NCBI GenBank assembly: GCA_943324925.2 | Contig: CALPNL020000127.1 | Coordinates: 1-5,581, forward strand | DNA from: Chitinophaga pinensis | Lineage (GTDB): Bacteria > Bacteroidota > Bacteroidia > Flavobacteriales > Flavobacteriaceae | DNA: 5,581 bases | Direction of reading: 5' to 3' | Part shown: positions 1 through 4,655 of the stretch, one piece after another | Numbering within the stretch: the first letter of the stretch is position 1 | Layout of the letters: the number at the start of each line of letters is the position of its first letter | The notes under the pieces: model-generated | The model's database searches: none | What the model was told of the DNA's origin: nothing | What the model saw: only the letters and a program-made list of their open reading frames with translations | Program-made: the position numbers and the translations under genes

Positions 1-1914
1 AGTAACGCGATCAACCATATGTTTAAGCAAGGTATCAAAGGCGTTGATTTTATCGTTTGTAATACCGATTCTCAAGCCCTTGAAAACAGTGCGGTTCCAA
101 ACAAAATTCAATTGGGGGTAACCCTTACTGAAGGTTTGGGTGCTGGTGCTAATCCAGATGTGGGACAACAATCAGCTATTGAAAGTATTAGTGAGATTGA
201 AAAAATGTTAGACAGCAATACCAAAATGGTTTTCATTACTGCAGGAATGGGTGGTGGAACAGGAACGGGTGCTGCGCCAGTAATTGCTCAATTGGCGAAA
301 GAAAGAGGAATTCTTACCGTTGGAATCGTTACTAAACCATTTCAGTTTGAAGGTAAAGTAAGATATGAACAAGCTTTATTAGGGGTTGAAAAATTAAGAA
401 AACAAGTAGATTCATTAATTGTTATCAATAATAATAAATTAAGAGAAGTTTACGGAAATTTAGGTTTTAAAGCTGGTTTCTCTAAAGCTGATGAAGTATT
501 GGCAACTGCATCAAGAGGAATTGCAGAGGTTATAACCCACCACTACACTCAAAATATTGATTTAAAAGATGCTAAAACTGTTTTATCTGATAGCGGAACT
601 GCTATTATGGGATCTGCAGTAGCAAGCGGAGAAAACAGAGCTAAAGAGGCAATTATTGCAGCGCTTGATTCTCCTCTTTTAGATGACAATAAAATTACAG
701 GTGCCAAAAACGTATTGTTGCTTATCGTTTCTGGAACTAGCGAAATCACCATTGATGAAATTGGAGAAATCAACGATCACATCCAAACAGAAGCTGGTTT
801 CAATGCTAATATAATCATGGGAGTTGGTGACGACGAATCTCTTGGAGAAGACATTGCCGTAACTATTATTGCTACAGGTTTCAATGTAGAACAGCAAAAT
901 GATATTGTAAATACGGAGCCTAAAAAGATCATCCACACTCTTGGAACTGAACAAAAATTAGTACAAGATTTATCAAGTAATAAAGAAATTCCAAGTTTCG
1001 ATTTTTCTACATTTGAAACTACAGCGGCTCCAAAAGAAGAGAAAATAGTATTCGAATTAATTGAAGACGAAGTAGAATTTGATATCGTTGCAGAGGCATC
1101 CGCTGACGCTATAGAAGCTCCTATTGTGACAATTCCTAATATGGAAAACCCAATTGTGGAAACGCCAACTTTTACAATGGATTTAGTTCCAACTTCTGAA
1201 TTCTTGAAAAACTTAGAAGTTACCTTCGAAATTGTAGCTCCTGAATTGGATCAAGAATATTATTTTTCAGCTCCAGAAATAAACGAGATTGAAGTAAATT
1301 CAATCCAACCAATATTTGAACAAGAAGAGCAAATTACCTTTTCATTCGATTTGCCAATAGCGAAAACGGAGACGCCATCTTCAAATAGTGAAGATATCCT
1401 TTTCCAGTTGACAGAGGAAACGAAAAATATTTTTGTGAACGAGCCAGTTCAATTTGTTCCAATGACCGAATTGAATGAAAGCGGAATTGTAAAATATTCT
1501 TTAGAAGAGTTTATGGATGTTGAAAATAAATTAGCAAACGCTACTCCAATTGCTTCATTAGTGGAAGAGCCAATTGCAGAAGAATTAAACATCACGGTGA
1601 AAGAAGTCGAAATGACTTCAAACCACAATCCATTTGCTGAAGAAATTTCTCCAATGGAAATGACAATTGAAGAATCTGCAAGAATTATTGCCGATGAGAG
1701 AAGAAGAAAGTTAAAAGAATTCAATTACAAATTCCACAACAATCCTTCTAAAGTGGACGAATATGAAAAAGAGCCTGCTTATAAAAGATCAGGAATCGAT
1801 CTATCTGCTCCACAACAGAACAATGCTAATTCAAGATTGTCATTTGGTACAGACAGTAATAATGACAACCAATTGAGAACAAATAATTCTTTTTTACATG
1901 ACAATGTAGATTAA
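1..1914 (+). CDS. ftsZ: Cell division protein FtsZ, 5'-truncated by the window edge
   Basis: FtsZ is the bacterial tubulin homologue; it binds GTP, polymerises into the cytoplasmic Z-ring at mid-cell and recruits the division machinery. The frame is open from base 1, whose first codons read SNAINHM, the end of the N-terminal nucleotide-binding block, so the ATG at 19 is internal and only a few dozen N-terminal residues are missing. Visible are 637 residues. The tubulin signature GGGTGTG lies at about residues 84-90. The T7 synergy loop has N185, D187 and D190 (QNIDLKDAKTV), matching the residues that complete the GTPase site of the neighbouring subunit. The conserved core ends near residue 300. 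A very long acidic, Pro/Thr-rich linker follows, then a charged helix-like stretch (about 560-585), a probable C-terminal conserved peptide EPAYKRSGIDL (591-601), and an Asn-rich tail ending NNSFLHDNVD. The length is well above the 380-400 residues of E. coli-type FtsZ but fits flavobacterial FtsZ as I know it. The gene is followed by its own terminator. Confidence 0.98.
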   Translation, partial: SNAINHMFKQGIKGVDFIVCNTDSQALENSAVPNKIQLGVTLTEGLGAGANPDVGQQSAIESISEIEKMLDSNTKMVFITAGMGGGTGTGAAPVIAQLAKERGILTVGIVTKPFQFEGKVRYEQALLGVEKLRKQVDSLIVINNNKLREVYGNLGFKAGFSKADEVLATASRGIAEVITHHYTQNIDLKDAKTVLSDSGTAIMGSAVASGENRAKEAIIAALDSPLLDDNKITGAKNVLLLIVSGTSEITIDEIGEINDHIQTEAGFNANIIMGVGDDESLGEDIAVTIIATGFNVEQQNDIVNTEPKKIIHTLGTEQKLVQDLSSNKEIPSFDFSTFETTAAPKEEKIVFELIEDEVEFDIVAEASADAIEAPIVTIPNMENPIVETPTFTMDLVPTSEFLKNLEVTFEIVAPELDQEYYFSAPEINEIEVNSIQPIFEQEEQITFSFDLPIAKTETPSSNSEDILFQLTEETKNIFVNEPVQFVPMTELNESGIVKYSLEEFMDVENKLANATPIASLVEEPIAEELNITVKEVEMTSNHNPFAEEISPMEMTIEESARIIADERRRKLKEFNYKFHNNPSKVDEYEKEPAYKRSGIDLSAPQQNNANSRLSFGTDSNNDNQLRTNNSFLHDNVD

Positions 1915-1938
1915 TTTAAGAAGTAATAAATAAGTGCT

Positions 1939-1975
1939 AACCCGAAAATCAATACGATTTTCGGGTTACTTTTTT
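1939..1975 (+). terminator. Intrinsic terminator of ftsZ
   Basis: A perfect 12-bp stem (AACCCGAAAATC at 1939-1950 with GATTTTCGGGTT at 1956-1967) has a 5-base loop and is followed by AC and six T (1970-1975). It begins 25 bases after the ftsZ stop codon. There is no A-tract on its left side, so it should act only on + strand transcripts. It separates the division cluster from the yqeY-like gene. Confidence 0.9.
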
Positions 1976-2019
1976 AATGTGATTCCAACAATTAGCGTTC
2001 TTTGAACATTCAGCAACCA

Positions 2020-2051
2020 GTTGCGAGTTCAATAATATTTCTCTAAATTTG
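2020..2051 (+). promoter_or_regulatory. Bacteroidetes-type primary promoter for the yqeY-like gene
   Basis: GTTG (2020-2023) is followed after 20 bases by TAAATTTG (2044-2051). This fits the Bacteroidetes primary-sigma consensus of a TTG-type -33 box and a TAnnTTTG -7 box, about 19-20 bases apart. Transcription would start a few bases after 2051, near 2056-2060. That is at the very edge of the hairpin element and leaves a leader of about 210 bases before the yqeY start. It is the only good promoter match in the spacer; the start site is inferred, not observed. Confidence 0.7.
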
Positions 2052-2053
2052 CA

Positions 2054-2195
2054 GGGCCTTCATCCAGCGGTACGTTACAAGTTTTATGTCCAAAACGGTT
2101 TTTTCTACAACCTAAAAAGAGCTCCTAAAGTCGCTTTTTTAAGCTCAATAAAAAATACGTTTTCTCCATAAAAGCTTTCTACTTCCATCTGGGGC
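2054..2195. repeat. Putative interspersed hairpin element (MITE/REP-like)
   Basis: The segment folds as a long imperfect hairpin. The outer arms are AAGTTTTATG (2079-2088) with ATAAAAGCTT and its flanking C (2167-2177), AAAACG (2092-2097) with CGTTTT (2158-2163), and six T (2099-2104) with six A (2150-2155). Inside these, CTAAAAAGAGC (2112-2122) pairs with GCTTTTTTAAG (2133-2143) around a 10-base loop. The flanks, GGGCCTTCATCCAGCGG at the left and CTTCCATCTGGGGC at the right, do not pair with each other. On the minus strand they read GCCCCAGATGGAAG ... GCTGGATGAAGGCCC. I associate this layout from memory with abundant intergenic elements in Flavobacterium genomes, but copy number cannot be shown from one window. 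No transposase or coding capacity is evident. It could instead be a structured leader of the downstream gene. Confidence 0.5.
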
Positions 2196-2271
2196 AATAT
2201 GAATTGTTTTCAAAAGAATTTTAAATTAACGATTCAATAAGTAACAGAATTAACAAGTAATACCAGAACAT

Positions 2272-2730
2272 ATGAGTTTATCAGTAAAATTAATGGACGA
2301 AATTAAAACAGCAATGAGAGCAAAAGATACCATTGCCTTGGAAGCCCTTCGTGCTATTAAATCGGAAATTTTGTTAGCACAAACCGCTTCAGGAAATAAA
2401 GAAGAAATCTCCGAAGCCGATGAAATTAAATTGTTGCAAAAATTGGTTAAAACCAGAAAAGACAGTGCGAAAATCTTCACGGAACAAAATCGTATGGATT
2501 TAGCAGAACCAGAATTAGCTCAAATCGCCGTGATTGAAAAATTCTTACCAGCGCAATTAAGCGAAGAAGAGGTAGAAGCGGTGATAGCTAAAATCATAGC
2601 CGAAACGGGTGCTTCAGGAATTGCGGCAATGGGAAAAGTAATGGGATTAGCTGCGGCTCAATTAGGCGGTACAGCCGAAGGGAAAACCATTTCAACGATA
2701 GTTAAGAAATTATTAGTTAGATTTCTTTAA
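2272..2730 (+). CDS. GatB/YqeY-domain protein
   Basis: This 152-residue cytoplasmic protein matches the small stand-alone YqeY family, normally about 150 residues. The family is related to the C-terminal, tRNA-contacting domain of GatB in the Asp/Glu-tRNA amidotransferase. Its own function is not firmly established; a tRNA-related role is inferred from that similarity. Family-typical blocks visible are LRAIKSEI (26-33), LQKLVKTRKDSA (55-66), EKFLPAQLSEEE (89-100), GKVMG (121-125) and the C-terminal EGKTISTIVKKLL (136-148). The protein looks full length and mostly helical, with no signal peptide or membrane segment. The ATG at 2272 gives the usual family N-terminus (MSLSVKLMDEIK), and no Shine-Dalgarno is seen, as is normal in Bacteroidetes. 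The gene stands about 220 bases after the promoter at 2020-2051 and 36 bases before tRNA-Arg, and has no convincing terminator of its own, so the two may share a transcript. The context with a tRNA is suggestive but may be coincidence. Confidence 0.93.
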   Translation: MSLSVKLMDEIKTAMRAKDTIALEALRAIKSEILLAQTASGNKEEISEADEIKLLQKLVKTRKDSAKIFTEQNRMDLAEPELAQIAVIEKFLPAQLSEEEVEAVIAKIIAETGASGIAAMGKVMGLAAAQLGGTAEGKTISTIVKKLLVRFL

Positions 2731-2766
2731 TTTTAAATCTAAGATCAAAAATCTTAAATAATTAAT

Positions 2767-2840
2767 GGCTGCGTAGTTCAACTGGATAGAATATCAGATT
2801 TCGGCTCTGAGGGTTGGGGGTTCGAACCCCTCCGCGGTCA
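2767..2840 (+). tRNA. tRNA-Arg, anticodon UCG
   Basis: A full 74-base cloverleaf can be drawn by hand. The acceptor stem is GGCTGCG with CGCGGTC (two G-U pairs). The D arm is GTTC/GAAT with the GG pair in the loop. The anticodon stem is TCAGA/TCTGA with loop TTTCGGC, giving anticodon TCG (reads CGA and possibly other CGN arginine codons). The variable loop is GGGTT. The T arm is GGGGG/CCCTC with loop TTCGAAC, and A is the discriminator base at 2840. The complete CCA end is not encoded; only one C follows. No clear promoter is seen in the 36 bases after the yqeY-like gene, so it may be transcribed with that gene. A bidirectional terminator follows directly. Confidence 0.96.
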
Positions 2841-2841
2841 C

Positions 2842-2876
2842 AAAAAAAAGTCCAAGAGTAATTTTGGACTTTTTTT
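2842..2876. terminator. Bidirectional terminator shared by tRNA-Arg and rpe
   Basis: A 15-pair stem (2843-2857 with 2862-2876, including one G-U pair) has a GTAA loop. AAGTCCAA is on the left and TTGGACTT on the right. The left arm begins with eight A and the right arm ends with seven T, so each strand reads as a GC-containing hairpin ending in a U tract. It lies one base after the mature tRNA end and 18 bases beyond the stop codon of the convergent rpe gene, so it can end both transcripts. Confidence 0.88.
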
Positions 2877-2894
2877 ATGGTTTTATTATTTAAA

Positions 2895-3557
2895 TTAAAT
2901 CGATGTCATTTTTTTTAAATCTGCAATAGTGTGTGTTGGGTTTTCTGCTTTAAAAACGTAATTTCCAGCGACTAAAACATCAGCCCCCGCTTGAACTAAT
3001 TGAACCGCATTTTTATTGGTTACCCCACCATCAATTTCGATTATTGTAGAAGCCCCTTTTTTGTTGATTAATGCTTTTAGTTTTTCAATTTTTGAATAGG
3101 TATTCTCAATAAACGATTGTCCACCAAAACCAGGGTTTACGCTCATTAAACAAACCATATCTATATCGTTAATTACATCTTCTAATAAGTCGATATTGGT
3201 ATGTGGATTTAAAGCCACGCCTGCTTTCATTCCTTCTGCTTTTATTGCTTGTAATGTTCGGTGTAAATGTGTACATGCTTCGTAGTGAACAGTTAGTATA
3301 TCAGCACCTAAATCTTTGAATGTTTTAATATAACGATCAGGATCTACAATCATCAAATGAACGTCGATTGTTTTTTTTGCATGTTTGGAAATGGCTTCTA
3401 GAACTGGCATACCAAAGGAAATATTAGGTACAAATACGCCGTCCATAATATCGATGTGAAACCAATCGGCGGCACTGTTATTAACCATTTCGATATCGCG
3501 TTGTAGGTTGGCAAAATCGGCAGCAAGAACAGATGGGGCAATAAGTGTATTTTTCAT
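2895..3557 (-). CDS. rpe: Ribulose-phosphate 3-epimerase
   Basis: This cytoplasmic TIM-barrel enzyme interconverts D-ribulose 5-phosphate and D-xylulose 5-phosphate in the non-oxidative pentose phosphate pathway. At 220 residues it is the usual full length. Family motifs are in place: APSVLAADF (7-15, with the substrate-contacting Ser9), HIDIMDGVFVPN (34-45), DVHLM (65-69), SVNPGFGGQ (139-147, phosphate/loop region) and EIDGGV (174-179). His34, Asp36, His67 and Asp176 are the expected metal ligands, with Asp36 and Asp176 as the two acid/base catalysts. The ATG at 3557 starts just before the conserved IAPSVLAADF strand and is preceded by an A-rich leader. A promoter candidate sits 20-27 bases upstream, just past the rpoD terminator, so rpe is probably its own unit although read-through from rpoD is possible. 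It ends at the bidirectional terminator facing tRNA-Arg. Confidence 0.97.
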   Translation of the reverse strand: MKNTLIAPSVLAADFANLQRDIEMVNNSAADWFHIDIMDGVFVPNISFGMPVLEAISKHAKKTIDVHLMIVDPDRYIKTFKDLGADILTVHYEACTHLHRTLQAIKAEGMKAGVALNPHTNIDLLEDVINDIDMVCLMSVNPGFGGQSFIENTYSKIEKLKALINKKGASTIIEIDGGVTNKNAVQLVQAGADVLVAGNYVFKAENPTHTIADLKKMTSI

Positions 3558-3576
3558 TTTAGTAGTGTTGTTTGTG

Positions 3577-3584
3577 CAAAAGTA
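3577..3584 (-). promoter_or_regulatory. -7 element of a probable rpe promoter
   Basis: On the minus strand the sequence reads TACTTTTG, a full match to the Bacteroidetes TAnnTTTG box. It ends 19 bases before the rpe ATG, which implies a very short leader. The -33 region is poor: about 20 bases upstream there is TTTCGG rather than TTTG, and it lies inside the rpoD terminator stem. The -7 call is good, while the strength of the promoter is uncertain. Confidence 0.6.
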
Positions 3585-3592
3585 GTTATTTT

Positions 3593-3623
3593 AAAAAAAC
3601 TCCGAAAGTGATTCCGGAGTTTT
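3593..3623 (-). terminator. Intrinsic terminator of rpoD
   Basis: On the minus strand AAAACTCCG (from 3623-3615) pairs with CGGAGTTTT (3604-3596), extended by a G-U and two A-U pairs around a TCAC loop and followed by further T (seven in total, 3599-3593). It begins 15 bases past the sigma factor stop codon. The A/T flanks are partly symmetrical, but transcription from the opposite strand is not expected here. Confidence 0.87.
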
Positions 3624-3638
3624 CATTTTAAGATTTGA

Positions 3639-4502
3639 TTATCCTAAATAAGTTTTCAAGATTTTACTTCTTGAAGTATGTTTTAATCTGCGAATTGCTT
3701 TTTCTTTAATTTGTCGAACACGCTCGCGAGTTAAATCGAAAGTTTCTCCAATTTCCTCTAATGTCATTGGGTGTTGATCTCCCAATCCAAAATACAAACG
3801 CACTACATCAGCTTCTCTAGGAGTTAAGGTTTCTAATGAACGCTCAATTTCTGTACGCAATGATTCTTGAATTAACTCACGATCTGGATTTGGAGATTCC
3901 CCTGAACGCAATACGTCATAAAGATTAGAATCTTCTCCTTCAACTAAAGGCGCATCCATTGACAAGTGACGACCAGAATTTTTCATGGACTCTTTTACGT
4001 CGTTCACCGTCATGTCTAATTCCTTAGCAATTTCTTCAGCTGTAGGTGGTCTTTCGTTAGATTGCTCTAACAAGGCGTACATTTTATTGATTTTATTGAT
4101 AGAACCAATTTTATTTAATGGCAAACGAACGATACGAGATTGTTCTGCCAAGGCTTGCAAAATAGATTGGCGAATCCACCAAACGGCGTAGGAAATGAAT
4201 TTGAAACCACGAGTTTCATCAAAACGTTGTGCTGCTTTTATCAAACCTAAATTACCTTCATTAATTAAATCGGGAAGAGTTAAACCTTGATTTTGGTATT
4301 GTTTCGCCACAGAAACTACGAAACGTAAATTGGCTTTTGTTAATTTTTCTAGGGCTACTTGATCTCCTGCTTTTATTCGTTGTGCTAATTCTACCTCTTC
4401 GTCAGCGGTGATCAAATCAACTTTTCCAATTTCTTGTAAATATTTGTCTAACGATGCGGTTTCACGATTGGTAACCTGCTTGGTAATTTTAAGTTGTCTC
4501 AT
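3639..4502 (-). CDS. rpoD: Primary (housekeeping) sigma factor, SigA/RpoD type
   Basis: This sigma-70 family subunit directs RNA polymerase core to promoters. At 287 residues it has the compact Bacteroidetes form: region 1.1 and the large non-conserved insertion of E. coli RpoD are absent. Visible regions in order: 1.2 (about 15-50, SLDKYLQEIGKVDLIT); 2.1-2.4 (about 53-127), including core-binding DLINEGNLGLIKAAQRFD and the melting/-10 segment YAVWWIRQSIL; region 3 (about 130-200), with the finger SMDAPLVEGED; and region 4 (about 222-275), with the -35 helix-turn-helix MTLEEIGETFDLTRERVRQI. In region 2.4, the position of E. coli Thr440 is Leu115 and that of Arg441 is Gln116, while Gln112 (E. 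coli Gln437) is kept. This is consistent with the distinct TAnnTTTG -7 box used in this phylum, two examples of which lie in this window. The N-terminus MRQLKITKQV is typical of flavobacterial homologues and supports the ATG at 4502. The gene has its own terminator and an ECF-like promoter candidate. Confidence 0.97.
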   Translation of the reverse strand: MRQLKITKQVTNRETASLDKYLQEIGKVDLITADEEVELAQRIKAGDQVALEKLTKANLRFVVSVAKQYQNQGLTLPDLINEGNLGLIKAAQRFDETRGFKFISYAVWWIRQSILQALAEQSRIVRLPLNKIGSINKINKMYALLEQSNERPPTAEEIAKELDMTVNDVKESMKNSGRHLSMDAPLVEGEDSNLYDVLRSGESPNPDRELIQESLRTEIERSLETLTPREADVVRLYFGLGDQHPMTLEEIGETFDLTRERVRQIKEKAIRRLKHTSRSKILKTYLG

Positions 4503-4535
4503 AATTTCTAGCCCTGATTTTAGGTGATGAATTGG

Positions 4536-4565
4536 TTATACGTAGGAAGTTGCAAAAAGGTTACA
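4536..4565 (-). promoter_or_regulatory. Candidate ECF-sigma-type promoter upstream of rpoD
   Basis: Read on the minus strand, TGTAAC (4565-4560) is followed after 17 bases by CGTATAA (4542-4536). This combines the AAC-type -35 box and the CGT-type -10 box characteristic of extracytoplasmic-function sigma factors at normal spacing. The start site would fall near 4530-4525, giving a leader of about 25 bases to the rpoD ATG. No clear TAnnTTTG primary promoter is present in the 4503-4595 gap, so this may be the main or a stress-responsive promoter. The assignment rests on motif reading alone. Confidence 0.5.
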
Positions 4566-4593
4566 ATAAATTAATTTAATTTTGATAATAATT

Positions 4594-4629
4594 AAAAACT
4601 CCCAATTTAACTGAAAAAATTGGGAGTTT
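4594..4629 (-). terminator. Intrinsic terminator of pnp
   Basis: A perfect 13-bp stem (AAACTCCCAATTT at 4596-4608 with AAATTGGGAGTTT at 4617-4629) has an 8-base loop. On the minus strand it ends in TTTTT and then an AT-rich tail. It starts 27 bases past the pnp stop codon and would separate pnp from rpoD transcription; with an imperfect U tract, some read-through into rpoD is conceivable. Confidence 0.87.
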
Positions 4630-4655
4630 ATTTTGCAAATTAATTTGCTATTTTA

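Larger units (their letters stand above)
1915..2271. other. 357-bp intergenic spacer between ftsZ and the yqeY-like gene
   Basis: This gene-free stretch holds, in order, the ftsZ terminator, an unremarkable AT-rich segment (1976-2019), a Bacteroidetes-type promoter (2020-2051), a hairpin-forming repeat-like element (2054-2195), and an AT-rich leader (2196-2271) in which I see no further promoter or structure. The only open frames are short, lack an ATG start and show no recognisable protein similarity. Confidence 0.8.

Noticed and set aside
549..954. Antisense open frames inside ftsZ
   Set aside because: They are opposite a strongly conserved coding frame, have no promoter or family similarity, and are shadows of ftsZ codon use. 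The same applies to those at 1449-1724, 2250-2480 and 3985-4191.
2049..2171. A 40-codon open frame starting with TTG across the hairpin element, reading LQGLHPAVRYKF...
   Set aside because: The TTG is part of the -7 box, there is no ATG, and the frame lies within inverted repeats; it resembles no protein I know and is best explained as non-coding.
2718..2725. TAGATTTC near the end of the yqeY-like gene as a promoter for tRNA-Arg
   Set aside because: The final G of the box is missing and no -33 TTG is found at suitable spacing, so it is too weak to call.
2740..2756. Small inverted repeat TAAGAT/ATCTTA between the yqeY-like gene and tRNA-Arg
   Set aside because: It is only six A/T-rich pairs with no T tract after it, too weak to be called a terminator.
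4552..4557. TTTTTG on the minus strand upstream of rpoD as a primary-sigma -7 box
   Set aside because: The TA of TAnnTTTG is at the wrong distance (TAACCTTTTTG) and no TTTG -33 box stands about 20 bases upstream; the ECF-type reading fits better.
4635..4648. Perfect palindrome GCAAATTAATTTGC just after the pnp stop codon
   Set aside because: It is a short, AT-rich palindrome with no loop, beside a much stronger terminator; no function can be assigned and chance is likely.
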